64,000 bases of DNA from Geodermatophilus marinus (GCF_003428645.1 NZ_QVQH01000004.1:1-64000), one strand, 5' to 3'; shown: positions 1 through 8,685, numbered from the stretch's first letter. Notes: generated by a model from the letters alone, not told the origin. Program-made: numbers and translations.

Positions 1-131
1 CGCATCCAGCGGATGCCCTTCTGCGCGGACGATTTGGGCCTTAGACAAGCCACATCGTTCCTGCTCAGAGGGGCATTCGTGCTTTCCGACGCGCAGTCAC
101 ACGCCTATCCGACGGTGGATCGAGGCTCAGC
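1..131. mobile_element. possible insertion-sequence end abutting a broken LuxR gene
   Basis: This stretch has a lower GC content and no GC-skewed third codon positions, unlike everything after about position 132. In the frame of the LuxR-like gene it contains a stop at 42-44 and no usable start codon. The text around 111-130 (gacggtggatcgaggctcag) resembles, from memory, the terminal region of actinobacterial IS1380-type elements. No transposase or confirmed inverted repeat is visible because the window starts here, so the assignment is an inference. Confidence 0.3.
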
Positions 132-797
132 CGGGCTCGGCTGCGGACCGCCCACGCCGAGATCGCGCTGGCCGTCGAGGACCTCGGCGCCGCCGCCGAG
201 GCGGTGACCGAGCTGGAGGACACCGCGCAGCGGTACGCCAGCCCCGGCTTCAGCGCGGCCGCCCGGCAGTGGCGAGGCGCTCTGCTGCTGGCCTCGGACC
301 GCCCGGACGAGGCCCTGCCCGCGCTGTCCGCCGCCTGCTCCGCCTGGCGCGACCTGCACGCTCCCTACGACTGCGCCCGGGTCCGGGTGCTGCTGGCACG
401 CGCGTACCGGGGGCTGGGCGACGGCGACGCGGCCGACCTCGAGCTGAGCGCCGCCGCCGAGGTGTTCGACCGGCTGGGCGCCGTCCCGGACGCCGCCGCC
501 GTCGCCGGGCTGCGCGGCGGGCCGGCGCTGCCCGGCGGCCTGACCGAGCGCGAGGCCGAGGTGCTGGCCTGCCTCGCCACCGGCCGCACGAACGCCGAGA
601 TCGCCGACGCGCTGGCGATCAGCCGCAAGACCGTCGCCCGACACCTGTCGAACGTCTTCACCAAGCTCGGCGTCGGAACCCGCACGGCAGCGGGGGCCTG
701 GGCGCACCGGCACGGTCTGGCTGGGTCGGACGACCCATCCCACCGCGGCGCGGATTGGGGCACCCGTCCGATGCGGGGGCCGCGACCGCGCTCCTAG
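132..797 (+). pseudogene. 5'-truncated LuxR-family transcriptional regulator
   Basis: The C-terminal part is a classic LuxR/FixJ helix-turn-helix: LTEREAEVLACLATGRTNAE followed by a recognition helix with SRKTVARHLSN, ending near HRHGL. Before it lies an alanine-rich helical region like the TPR-like part of large LAL/MalT-type regulators. Coding-like sequence continues upstream of the first GTG (204) to about 132, then loses coding character, with a stop at 42-44. Regulators of this class are usually 500-900 residues, so most of the protein, including any ATPase domain, is missing. A short GTG-started 197-residue fragment (204-797) could still be made as a bare DNA-binding domain. Its stop TAG is part of the -10 of the next gene. 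Confidence 0.7.
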
Positions 798-800
798 CGT
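795..800 (+). promoter_or_regulatory. -10 element TAGCGT of the FAD oxidoreductase gene
   Basis: TAGCGT fits the actinobacterial TANNNT -10. Its first three bases are the TAG stop of the LuxR remnant. It predicts a start of transcription near 807 and a leader of about 38 nt containing the AGGAGG ribosome site at about 831-836. Confidence 0.45.
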
Positions 801-844
801 CGCCCCGTCCTCCCGACGACGGAGGGGACGAGGAGGTCAGGACG

Positions 845-2233
845 ATGAGCTGGACGACGCGGAGCCGTGGCCCCCGCCGGGTCGGTGGGACAGCGCTCGT
901 GGTGGGCGCCGGCATGGCCGGGCTGTGCGCTGCCCGCGTGGCGGCGGAGCGGTTCGACCGCGTCCTGGTGCTCGACCGCGACACCCTCCCGCCGGCACCC
1001 GCGCCCCGGGCGCGGGTGCCCCAGGGCCGCCAACCGCACCTCCTGCTCCCGGCGGGCGCACGGTGTCTGGAGGGGTGGTTCCCCGGTCTGGTGGACGACC
1101 TGGTGGCGCGGGGTGCGGTGCCGCTCGACCTGTGCGCCGACTTCTACTGGCACCAGTGCGGCGGCGTCCTGCGGCGCCCCGCCTCCGCGCTGCGCGGCCC
1201 GGCGATGTCCCGCCCGTTCCTGGAGGACGCCGTCCGCCGGCGGGTCGGCCTGGTGCCCGGCGTCACCGTGCGCGACGGGGTCACCGCGGTCGGCCTCACC
1301 GCCGACCCCACCGGCCGACGGGTGACCGGGGTCCGGCTCGGCGACGGCAGCACGGTCGCCGCGGACCTGGTCGTCGACGCGACCGGCCGGTCGGCGCACA
1401 GCCTGGACTGGGTGCGCGCGCTCGGGTACGAGCCGCCGCCGGTCTCCGTCGTCCGGGTGGACACCCGCTACGTGTCCCGCACCTACCGCCGGTCCGGCCC
1501 GGCGGAGGGCGGCTGGAAGGCCGCCGCCGTCGTCGGCGAGCCCGCGACCCGCCGGCTCGCCGTCGCGCTGGCGATCGAGGGCGACCGGTGGATCACGTTC
1601 GTCGCCGGCCTGGGGGGCGAGTCGCCGCCGGTCGACGAGGAGCAGCGCCGGGCCTACGTGCGGACCCTGCCCTCACCGGTCATCGCCGACCTCATGGCGA
1701 CCTGCGAGCCGCTCGGTGCAGCCTCGACGCACCGGTTCGCCGACGACCGGCGCCGCCACGTCGAGCGACTGCGCCGGTTCCCGCTCGGGTGGGTGCTCCT
1801 GGGCGACGCGGTGAGCAGCTTCGACCCGATCTACGGCCAGGGGATGACCTCGGCCGCGCTCCAGGCCGAGGCGCTCGGACGCTGCCTCGACCGGACCGGC
1901 GCGGTCGACCGTGCTCTCGCCCGCCGCTACTTCGCGGCGGCGAGCCGCGTCGTCGCCGTCCCCTGGTCCCTCGCGGTCGGTGGCGACTTCGCCTACCCCG
2001 GCACCGAGGGACCCAGGCCCGCGGGCACCGACCTCCTCAACCGGTACGTGGCCCGGACCGTCGTCGCCGCGCAGCACGACGACGCGGTGGCGCTGCGGCT
2101 CAACGAGGTGCAGGCCATGGTGCGCCGCCCGGGGTCGCTGTTCCTCCCCGGGATCGCGCTCCGGGTCCTGCGCAGGGGGCGGGCCACCGGCCCCGCGAGC
2201 GAACGCGTCCTCCCCCGGCCGGCGCGGGCGTAG
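845..2233 (+). CDS. FAD-dependent oxidoreductase (monooxygenase-like)
   Basis: A 462-residue flavoprotein of the aromatic hydroxylase/squalene-epoxidase-like group. Residues 17-26 form the Rossmann FAD-binding turn (VVGAGMAGL), with the ribose-binding acid D44 in LVLDRD. The second FAD motif, GDAVSSFDPIYGQGM, lies at about 318-335. No substrate can be deduced. The ATG at 845 was chosen because AGGAGG stands 8-9 nt upstream; longer readings back to 269 overlap the LuxR gene in another frame and look like GC-driven open frame. In the intact ancestor the adjacent LuxR regulator may have controlled this gene, which now seems to have its own promoter. Confidence 0.85.
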   Translation: MSWTTRSRGPRRVGGTALVVGAGMAGLCAARVAAERFDRVLVLDRDTLPPAPAPRARVPQGRQPHLLLPAGARCLEGWFPGLVDDLVARGAVPLDLCADFYWHQCGGVLRRPASALRGPAMSRPFLEDAVRRRVGLVPGVTVRDGVTAVGLTADPTGRRVTGVRLGDGSTVAADLVVDATGRSAHSLDWVRALGYEPPPVSVVRVDTRYVSRTYRRSGPAEGGWKAAAVVGEPATRRLAVALAIEGDRWITFVAGLGGESPPVDEEQRRAYVRTLPSPVIADLMATCEPLGAASTHRFADDRRRHVERLRRFPLGWVLLGDAVSSFDPIYGQGMTSAALQAEALGRCLDRTGAVDRALARRYFAAASRVVAVPWSLAVGGDFAYPGTEGPRPAGTDLLNRYVARTVVAAQHDDAVALRLNEVQAMVRRPGSLFLPGIALRVLRRGRATGPASERVLPRPARA

Positions 2234-2236
2234 CCT
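2231..2236 (+). promoter_or_regulatory. -10 element TAGCCT of a leaderless serine hydrolase gene
   Basis: TAGCCT lies six bases before the ATG at 2243, the spacing expected when transcription begins at the start codon. The TAG is also the stop codon of the upstream flavoprotein gene. No Shine-Dalgarno sequence precedes 2243, which agrees with leaderless translation. Confidence 0.5.
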
Positions 2237-2242
2237 CCCGCA

Positions 2243-3394
2243 ATGCTGCGTCGGCGAGGTCTCCTCGTGGCGGCCGCGGTCGTCACGGCGGTGGTGGTGG
2301 GGACGGCACCGGCGGCCGCCGGGCGTCCGGGTGGGCAGGACGTCGAGGCCCTCCGGGCCGCCCTCGGCGAGCTCGTGCGCCAGGACGGCGGACCGCCCGG
2401 CGTCGTCGTGACGCTCGACCGCGGGCACGGGCCGGAGGCGCTCACCGCCGGCGTCGCCGACGTGGCGACCGGGCGGCAGCCCGGGGCGGATGACGCGATG
2501 CGCGTGGCGAGCGTGGCGAAGGCCTTCAACGCGGCCACCGCGCTGGGCCTGGTGGCCCGGGGGGAGCTGTCCCTCGACGACACGGTCGGGCGGTGGCGGC
2601 CGGACCTGCCGGCGGCCTGGTCCGGCGTGACGCTGCGGCAGCTGCTGGGGCACACCAGCGGCATCCCGGACTTCAGCGCGAGCGACCGCTTCGTCGAGGC
2701 CCTCCTGGCCTCCCTCCAGGACCCGCCGCCGCCCCGGGAGCTGCTGTCCTACCTCGACGACCCCGCCCTGCTGTTCCCGCCCGGGACGCAGTACCGGTAC
2801 TCGAACAGCGACAACGTCGTGGTGGCCCTGGTGATCGAGGCGGCCACCGGCGACGGCTACGCCGACGTGCTGGGGGAGGTCGTGCTGGACGCGGCCGGGC
2901 TCGACCGCACGAGCCTCCCCGGTGGAACCGCTCTGCCGACGCCCTACCTGCACGGCTACGACGTCTCCGAGGTGCCACCCGAGGACGTCAGCACGCTCGT
3001 GGCCGCCGGCTGGAGCTGGGCATCGGGCGGCGTCGTCTCCACCCCGGCCGACCTCGGCCGCTTCATCGCCGCCCACGTGCGGGGCGATGTCACCGACGCC
3101 GCGACCAGGGAGGAGCAGTTCCGCTTCCGGCCGGGGTCGTCGGAGCCACCCGGCCCCGGCGACAACGCCGCCGGCCTGGGGCTGTTCCGCTACGAGACCC
3201 GCTGCGGCACCGTCTTCGGGCACACGGGGAACACGCTCGGCTACACCCAGTTCGCGGCCGCGACCGCGGACGGGCGGCGGGCGGTCACCGTCTCGGCGAG
3301 CGCGCAGCTCACGCCCTCCACCTCACCCGACCGGTTCGAGGAGCTCCGGGAGGTCTTCGAGCTCGCCACCTGCGCTGCGCTGGCCGAGCGCTGA
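2243..3394 (+). CDS. secreted serine hydrolase, beta-lactamase / D-Ala-D-Ala carboxypeptidase family
   Basis: A 383-residue class C beta-lactamase-fold (PF00144) protein. Residues 1-26 are a Sec-type signal peptide ending AAA-G. The active-site triad motifs are all present: SxxK at 90-93 (SVAK), YxN at 186-188 (YSN) and HTG near 326. Members act as DD-peptidases, esterases or amidases outside the membrane, and the sequence does not separate these. Only 9 nt separate it from the flavoprotein gene, but the leaderless promoter suggests independent expression. Length is typical of the family. Confidence 0.85.
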   Translation: MLRRRGLLVAAAVVTAVVVGTAPAAAGRPGGQDVEALRAALGELVRQDGGPPGVVVTLDRGHGPEALTAGVADVATGRQPGADDAMRVASVAKAFNAATALGLVARGELSLDDTVGRWRPDLPAAWSGVTLRQLLGHTSGIPDFSASDRFVEALLASLQDPPPPRELLSYLDDPALLFPPGTQYRYSNSDNVVVALVIEAATGDGYADVLGEVVLDAAGLDRTSLPGGTALPTPYLHGYDVSEVPPEDVSTLVAAGWSWASGGVVSTPADLGRFIAAHVRGDVTDAATREEQFRFRPGSSEPPGPGDNAAGLGLFRYETRCGTVFGHTGNTLGYTQFAAATADGRRAVTVSASAQLTPSTSPDRFEELREVFELATCAALAER

Positions 3395-3433
3395 GCCGAT
3401 CCCGTGCGGCGCCGCCGGTCCGGCGGAGCGCGG

Positions 3434-4066
3434 TCAGGCGGGGTCGCCGTCGCGCAGGTGACCGGCCGGGTCGCTGCCCGGCAGCGGCGTGTCCGCCAGC
3501 CAGCGGGCGAAGCCGGCGGGGTCGCGGCGCTCCATCTCGTCGAGCGTCTCCTGCCGCCGGGCCACCAGGCGCTGCCGGGCCGCGACGTCCATCCGCCCCG
3601 TCAGCGCCGCCGTCGTCCGCGTCCACTCGCGGCCGAGCTCCTCGGTCGACAGCCCGGCCACCGGCGGCAGCGGACCGTCGAGGTGGTCGACCGCGGTGGG
3701 CCGCGCGGCCTCCAGCTCGGCCCGCCGCTCCCGCGCCAGCCACCAGCCCAGCCCGCCCAGGGCACCGGCCCCGGCCACGAGCAGGCTGAGCACCGCACCG
3801 CCGAGCACCGAGGTGCCCGAGAGCACCAGCAGGGCGGCCACGGCCACCGCCGCGCTGCGCCAGGCCGCGTCGGCGACGACGCGGCGGTCCCCCCGGGCCG
3901 ACTCGCGGGCGAGGCCGGCCCCGAGGCAGCCGGACACCAGCCCGGCCAGGACCACCGCGACGATCCCGCTGAGGGGCAGCGCCAGGCCGCCGACCACGGC
4001 CACCACGGCACCGAGGACGGCGAGGACCCCGAGCAGGGGCCGGACGAGGGGACCGTCGAGGGACAC
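3434..4066 (-). CDS. hypothetical membrane protein
   Basis: A 210-residue protein, not recognised as a named family. It has about four hydrophobic segments: a pair near residues 8-45 and a pair near 70-118, separated by a basic loop. A hydrophilic C-terminal half contains EELGREWTRTTAALTGRM and an arginine-rich helix, probably cytoplasmic. The GTG at 4066 is preferred over starts further upstream because GGAGG sits 7 nt before it. It is convergent with the serine hydrolase gene (39 nt gap) and divergent from the universal stress gene. Confidence 0.7.
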   Translation of the reverse strand: MSLDGPLVRPLLGVLAVLGAVVAVVGGLALPLSGIVAVVLAGLVSGCLGAGLARESARGDRRVVADAAWRSAAVAVAALLVLSGTSVLGGAVLSLLVAGAGALGGLGWWLARERRAELEAARPTAVDHLDGPLPPVAGLSTEELGREWTRTTAALTGRMDVAARQRLVARRQETLDEMERRDPAGFARWLADTPLPGSDPAGHLRDGDPA

Positions 4067-4234
4067 GGGCAGCCTCCAGGGGCGCGGGCCGGACCGGGCG
4101 CAGGGTGTGACACCCGGTGTCGCACTACCCAACGCGTCCGGTCACGCACACGTCACACCGGGGTCTTCCCCGGGCCGGTCCGGACGAGGACCCTGGAGGA
4201 GCACGGGGGCGACGAGTCCTTGCGGAGGTGTCCC

Positions 4235-5134
4235 GTGTCGATGACGACCCCACTCCAGCCCACCGCCGCCCCGCGGGGGGACGACGGACCCACGGCTCCC
4301 GTCGTGGTGGGCACCGACGGGTCGGAGTGCGCACTCGAGGCGGTGCGCTGGGCGGCGGCGGAGGCGGCCCGCCGCGGGGCCCCGCTGCGGATCGTGCACG
4401 CGGCCTCCACCGCGGCGCACCGCGGCGTGGCGGGTGCGGCCCCTCCCGGCCTGTCCCGGGCCCGCGGGGTCACCGCCCAGGCCTTCACCGTGGCCCGGCA
4501 CGCGGCCCCGACGGTGACGGCCTCCACCGAGACGGTCACCGGGGACCCGGTCAGCGCCCTGCTCCGCGCCGCCGGCGACGCCCAGCTGGTCGTGCTCGGC
4601 ATCGCCACCACGGGGGCGCCCGACGAGATGGTGCTGGCCCCGGTCGCGCAGCGGGTCACCGGTCGTTCGCCGCTGCCGGTGGTCGTCGTCCCCCGGCAGC
4701 GGCACCCGGCGGTCGGCGGGTCCCGGCCGGTGGTCGCCGTCCTCGGGCTCGACCGCCCCCAGGACGACGAGCCGGTGGCCGACTTCGCCGCCGCGGCCGC
4801 CACGCACCTGTCCCGGCCGCTGCTGGTGCTGCACGCCGAGCACGGCCGCCCCGCCTCGTGGACCGCCGACCCGGAGGCCTGGGCCGCCCGCCACCCCGAC
4901 CTCACCGTGACCCACGAACCGCTGGCCCACCCGACCGGCGGCCGGGTGCTGGCCGCCGCCTGCCCGACGCCGCTCCTGGTGCTCGGCGCCGGCCACGGCG
5001 GGCTGCTGCACCGGGCGCAGGACTCCCTGCACCGCTGGCTCCTGCGGCACTGCACCTCGCCCATGGCGCTCGTCCCGCCGCCGGACCGGCGCAGCGGGCT
5101 GGAGACGCCGGAGGACGCCCTCGCCTCGGGCTGA
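4235..5134 (+). CDS. universal stress protein, tandem Usp domains
   Basis: A 299-residue protein. The first Usp domain (about 18-150) starts with the typical strand PVVVGTDGSECALEAVRWAA and ends in a segment like VTGRSPLPVVVVPRQ. The second, more diverged domain occupies about 160-285 and ends SPMALVPPPD. Tandem Usp proteins of actinobacteria bind ATP and are associated with stress or hypoxic survival. In domain 1 the ATP-binding G-2x-G-9x-G(S/T) pattern is not clean. GGAGG at 4223-4227 lies 7 nt before the GTG at 4235 and 13 nt before an in-frame ATG at 4241, so GTG is preferred. A strong hairpin terminator follows. Confidence 0.85.
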   Translation: MSMTTPLQPTAAPRGDDGPTAPVVVGTDGSECALEAVRWAAAEAARRGAPLRIVHAASTAAHRGVAGAAPPGLSRARGVTAQAFTVARHAAPTVTASTETVTGDPVSALLRAAGDAQLVVLGIATTGAPDEMVLAPVAQRVTGRSPLPVVVVPRQRHPAVGGSRPVVAVLGLDRPQDDEPVADFAAAAATHLSRPLLVLHAEHGRPASWTADPEAWAARHPDLTVTHEPLAHPTGGRVLAAACPTPLLVLGAGHGGLLHRAQDSLHRWLLRHCTSPMALVPPPDRRSGLETPEDALASG

Positions 5135-5142
5135 GGCGGCAG

Positions 5143-5180
5143 CGGGGCACCCCGCCGGCCGCACCGCCCGGGGTGCCCCG
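5143..5180 (+). terminator. hairpin terminator after the universal stress gene
   Basis: Perfect 12-bp inverted repeat (cggggcaccccg at 5143-5154, its complement at 5169-5180) separated by 14 nt, just after the stop codon. There is no U-tract, as is usual for very GC-rich actinobacteria. Confidence 0.65.
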
Positions 5181-5215
5181 GCCCGGCTCCGCGGGCCCCG
5201 GCAGGATCGGCGCCC

Positions 5216-5992
5216 GTGGGCTCCTCCGTCGTCGACCTCGGACCGGGCCTCGCCGTCGCGCTCGTCCTGCTGGCGGTGCTCGCCGCCGTCGCGGGCCGGC
5301 TCTCCGGCCTGGGGCAGGGGCGACCGGTCCTGGTGGCCTCCGCCCGGGCCGCGCTGCAGCTGGCCGTGGTCTCCGCGGTCCTGGTCGCGGTGGTCGGGTC
5401 GCTGGCCCTCGCGGCCGCCTTCGTCCTGCTCATGGTCACCGTCGCGGCGGTCACGGCCGCGGGCCGGGCGACCGGGCTGGTGCTGCGCTCCCCCGGCGCG
5501 CCCCGGCGGGTGGCCGCGGCCGCGGCCGCGATCGGCGTCGGCGCGACCCCGGCGGTCGCCCTGGTCCTGGCCAGCGGCACCGTGCCGCTGCGGGGTGCGG
5601 CCGTGATCCCGATCGCCGGGATCCTCGTCGGCGGGGCCATGACGGCGACCTCCCTGGCCGGGCGGCGGATGCGCGAGGAGCTGACCGCGCGCCGCGGTGA
5701 GGTCGAGGCGGCCCTCGCCCTCGGCCTGCCCCGGCGGGAGGCCCTGCTGGAGATCGGCCGCCCCGCCGCCGCGACCGCCCTGGTGCCCCCGCTCGACCAG
5801 ACCCGGACGGTGGGCCTGGTCACCCTGCCCGGCGCCTTCGTCGGCGTCCTGCTCGGCGGGGGCGGCCCGCTGGAGGCCGGCGCGGCGCAGCTCCTGGTGC
5901 TGGTGGGCCTGCTGGCGGCGGAGACGGTCGCGGTCTGGGTGGTCACCGAGCTGGTCGGCCGCGGCCGGCTCCTGACCGGCATGCCCCGCTGA
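5216..5992 (+). CDS. FetB/YbbM-like (UPF0014) ABC transporter permease
   Basis: A 258-residue integral membrane protein with about seven hydrophobic segments, full-length for the UPF0014 (PF03649) family. Recognisable family signatures are the internal stretch around ALGLPRREALLEIGRPA (coupling-loop region) followed by QTRTVGLVTLPGAFVGVLLG. Escherichia coli FetB pairs with the ATPase FetA and exports iron, giving peroxide resistance. No FetA-like ATPase is adjacent here: the flanking genes are a stress protein and an HtrA-like protease. The GTG start at 5216 follows a weak CAGGAT -10-like hexamer by 8 nt, so it may be leaderless. Confidence 0.8.
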   Translation: MGSSVVDLGPGLAVALVLLAVLAAVAGRLSGLGQGRPVLVASARAALQLAVVSAVLVAVVGSLALAAAFVLLMVTVAAVTAAGRATGLVLRSPGAPRRVAAAAAAIGVGATPAVALVLASGTVPLRGAAVIPIAGILVGGAMTATSLAGRRMREELTARRGEVEAALALGLPRREALLEIGRPAAATALVPPLDQTRTVGLVTLPGAFVGVLLGGGGPLEAGAAQLLVLVGLLAAETVAVWVVTELVGRGRLLTGMPR

Positions 5993-6103
5993 GGCGTCCA
6001 GCGACCTCACAGGGAGCGGACAGCTGCGGGGCAGACCCGGGGCGGACAGTCGGTGCCGAGGACGGCGGACCGCTCGCCGCCCACGAGGAGGACCTGAGCA
6101 CCT

Positions 6104-7366
6104 GTGACCGAGTACGGCACCCATCCCGGCGCGCCCGGCGCGCCGGGCACCCCTGGCAACCACGGCACCCCCGGCCCGGCCGCGACGTCCACCTGGGCGG
6201 CGCCCGCGTGGCAACCCGCACCGGGCCAGGTGCCGCCCGCCTTCCAGCCCCCCGCGCCGCCCCGCGAGCGCCGCGGCGGCCGCCTGCGCATCGGCGTGGC
6301 CGGCCTGCTCGCCGGCGCCGTCATCGGCGGTGGCGCCGGGGCGGGCGTGGTGGCGCTGTCCGACGGCGGCACCGGCGGGGGCACGGGCACCGTCGCCGCC
6401 CAGAACGTCACGATCACCAACCCCGAGACGGCCACCGCGGTGACCGCGGCGGCCGCGAAGGCCACCCCCAGCGTGGTGACCGTCTACGTCGCCTCCCCCT
6501 CCGGCTCGGGCTCCGGGTCGGGCGTGGTCCTGACCGACGACGGCTACGTGCTCACCAACAACCACGTGGTCGAGGGCGGCGGGCGGGGCGGGGTGTCGGT
6601 CCGCACCGCCGACGGCACGCTCCACGACGCGACCGTGGTGGGCACCGAGCCGACCTACGACCTGGCCGTGCTCAAGCTCGACGGGGCCTCGGACCTGGTG
6701 CCGGCCGGCTGGGCCGACTCCGACGAGGTCCAGGTCGGCGACACGGCGGTGGCCATCGGCGCCCCGCTCGGCCTCACCGACACCGTCACCGACGGGATCA
6801 TCAGCGCCACCGGCCGGGCCGTCGCCACCGGCTCCCCCGAGGGCGACGCCACGGTGATCGACGCCCTGCAGACCGACGCGGCGATCAACCCCGGCAACTC
6901 CGGCGGCGCCCTCGTCGACGGCGCCGGGCAGGTCATCGGGATCAACACCGCGATCGCCACGGTGGCCTCGGGCGCACCCGGCGGCCAGGCGCAGAGCGGC
7001 AGCATCGGGGTGGGCTTCGCCATCCCGGGCAACGTCGCGCAGCGGATCGCGGCGGAGATCATCGAGGACGGGTCGGCGGACACCACCTACCTCGGGGTCA
7101 GCGCCCGCACCGCGGCCGCCGACGGCAACACCGAGGTGGGCATCGGCGCCGAGGTGGTCCAGGTGCAGCCGGGGACGCCGGCCGCCGATGCGGGCCTGCA
7201 GCCGGGCGACGTCATCACCGCGGTCGGGGACCGGCTGGTCACCACCTCGACCGAGCTGACCGCCGCCGTCCGCAGCGTCAGCCCGGGTGACGACGTCACC
7301 CTGACCGTCGACCGCACCGGCGGGACCGACGAGGTCGAGGTGACCCTGGGGGCCACCTCGGACTGA
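6104..7366 (+). CDS. membrane-anchored HtrA-like serine protease with PDZ domain (S1C)
   Basis: A 420-residue trypsin-like protease. Residues 1-60 are a proline/glycine-rich cytoplasmic tail, 62-86 a single membrane segment, 115-310 the protease and about 320-415 a PDZ domain. The catalytic triad is H154 (TNNHVVEGG), D186 (YDLAVLKLD) and S266 (NPGNSGGAL). It should degrade or sense misfolded proteins at the outer face of the membrane. The architecture matches actinobacterial PepD/HtrA proteins. The GTG start is supported by conserved architecture; a GAGGAGG lies about 13 nt upstream, rather far. No two-component partner is adjacent. Confidence 0.92.
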   Translation: MTEYGTHPGAPGAPGTPGNHGTPGPAATSTWAAPAWQPAPGQVPPAFQPPAPPRERRGGRLRIGVAGLLAGAVIGGGAGAGVVALSDGGTGGGTGTVAAQNVTITNPETATAVTAAAAKATPSVVTVYVASPSGSGSGSGVVLTDDGYVLTNNHVVEGGGRGGVSVRTADGTLHDATVVGTEPTYDLAVLKLDGASDLVPAGWADSDEVQVGDTAVAIGAPLGLTDTVTDGIISATGRAVATGSPEGDATVIDALQTDAAINPGNSGGALVDGAGQVIGINTAIATVASGAPGGQAQSGSIGVGFAIPGNVAQRIAAEIIEDGSADTTYLGVSARTAAADGNTEVGIGAEVVQVQPGTPAADAGLQPGDVITAVGDRLVTTSTELTAAVRSVSPGDDVTLTVDRTGGTDEVEVTLGATSD

Positions 7367-7391
7367 CCGCTCGGAGGACGGGCGGGGTGCC

Positions 7392-7397
7392 TAGGCT
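7392..7397 (+). promoter_or_regulatory. -10 element TAGGCT, leaderless DUF445 gene
   Basis: TAGGCT is followed after 7 nt by the GTG at 7405. An upstream GTG at 7387 would overlap this element, so it was not used as the start. Confidence 0.5.
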
Positions 7398-7404
7398 CGG
7401 TCGG

Positions 7405-8685
7405 GTGTCGGCACCCCGCCCCCCCGCGCCCCTCGCCGGGGCGCTCGACGACCCGGGGCGGGCCCGCGACCTCGCCCGGATGAAGCGGCTGGCCACCGGC
7501 TTGTTCGTGGTGGCCGCCGCCGTGTTCCTGGCCTTCGTCCTCGTCGGCGAGGAGGCGGGGGCCTGGGTCGGCTACGTGCGCGCGACCGCGGAGGCCTCGA
7601 TGGTCGGCGCGCTCGCCGACTGGTTCGCGGTGACCGCGCTGTTCCGGCACCCGCTGCGGCTGCCGATCCCGCACACCGCGATCATCCCGCGCAAGAAGGA
7701 CCAGATCGGCGCCAGCCTCGGCACCTTCGTGCAGACCCAGTTCCTCACCCGCGAGGTCGTGCAGGACACGGTCGCCGCCATGGACCTGCCCGGCCGGCTC
7801 GGCACCTTCCTCGCCGCGCCGGGGCGGGCCGAGCGGCTGGCCGGGGACGCCGGGGTGGCCCTGACGTCGCTCACCGACCTGCTGCGCGACGACGACGTCC
7901 AGGCGGCCGTGGCCGCGCTGGTCGACCGCAAGCTGCACGGGACCCCGGCGGCGCCGGTCGTGGCGCGGGCCCTGGAGCTGGTCATCGAGGGCGACCGCCA
8001 CCAGGAGGTGCTCTCGGCGGGGCTGCGCGGGCTGACCCGCTTCCTCGAGGAGAACCGCGTCGTCTTCCGCGCCCAGCTCGGCGACGCCTCGCCGGCCTGG
8101 GTGCCCGACTGGGTCGACGACCGGGTGTTCGACCGCATCTTCACGCTGCTGCTCGGGTTCCTCGACGAGGTCGGGGACGACCCGCGGCACGAGCTGCGCC
8201 GCAGTTACGACGCCCGGCTGCGGGCCTACGTCCACGCGCTGCGGACCGACCCCGACACCGCGGCCCGGGTCGAGGAGCTGAAGAAGGACCTCATCGAGCA
8301 CCCCGCCGTCCGCACCTGGTCGGGGTCGCTGTGGGTCAACGCCAAGACCGCCCTGCTCTCCGCGGCCGCGGACCCGGACTCGGAGCTGCGCGTGCGGGTG
8401 GCCGCGACCATCCGCGACCTGGCCGGGCGGCTGCGCGGCGACGAGGTGCTGCGCGAGCTGGTGCAGCGCCAGGGCGTGCGGGCGGCGGGGTACCTGGCGG
8501 AGCGCTTCTCCGGGGACCTGGCCCGGCTGGTCGGCACCACCGTCGAGCGCTGGGACACCGAGGAGACCAGCCGGCGGCTGGAGCTGCAGGTCGGGCGGGA
8601 CCTGCAGTGGATCCGCGTGAACGGCACCGTCGTCGGCGGGCTCGCCGGCCTGGTGATCTACACGCTGGCCCAGCTGCTGGGGTGA
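7405..8685 (+). CDS. DUF445 family membrane protein
   Basis: A 426-residue protein of the DUF445 (YjiN-like, COG2733) family, whose biochemical role is unknown. A membrane segment near residues 26-48 and a terminal one near 400-422 (GLAGLVIYTLAQLL) flank a long, charged, mostly helical region. The family hallmark EASMVGALADWFAVTALFRH follows the first membrane segment, then PHTAIIPRKKDQIG. The start at GTG 7405 rests on the TAGGCT element 7 nt upstream. It is convergent with rlmB, with 70 nt of GC-rich inverted-repeat sequence between them. Confidence 0.85.
   Translation: MSAPRPPAPLAGALDDPGRARDLARMKRLATGLFVVAAAVFLAFVLVGEEAGAWVGYVRATAEASMVGALADWFAVTALFRHPLRLPIPHTAIIPRKKDQIGASLGTFVQTQFLTREVVQDTVAAMDLPGRLGTFLAAPGRAERLAGDAGVALTSLTDLLRDDDVQAAVAALVDRKLHGTPAAPVVARALELVIEGDRHQEVLSAGLRGLTRFLEENRVVFRAQLGDASPAWVPDWVDDRVFDRIFTLLLGFLDEVGDDPRHELRRSYDARLRAYVHALRTDPDTAARVEELKKDLIEHPAVRTWSGSLWVNAKTALLSAAADPDSELRVRVAATIRDLAGRLRGDEVLRELVQRQGVRAAGYLAERFSGDLARLVGTTVERWDTEETSRRLELQVGRDLQWIRVNGTVVGGLAGLVIYTLAQLLG

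Noticed and set aside
13-207. 64-codon open frame at the window start
   Set aside because: It spans the compositional junction and switches out of the LuxR frame; no similarity or ribosome site.
269-844. 5' extension of the FAD oxidoreductase frame to 269
   Set aside because: This part overlaps the LuxR-like coding sequence in another frame and is arginine-rich nonsense; a ribosome site before 845 supports the shorter gene.
4142-6625. Minus-strand open frame of 827 codons over the usp, fetB-like and protease genes
   Set aside because: The plus-strand genes carry clear family motifs; the antisense product has none.
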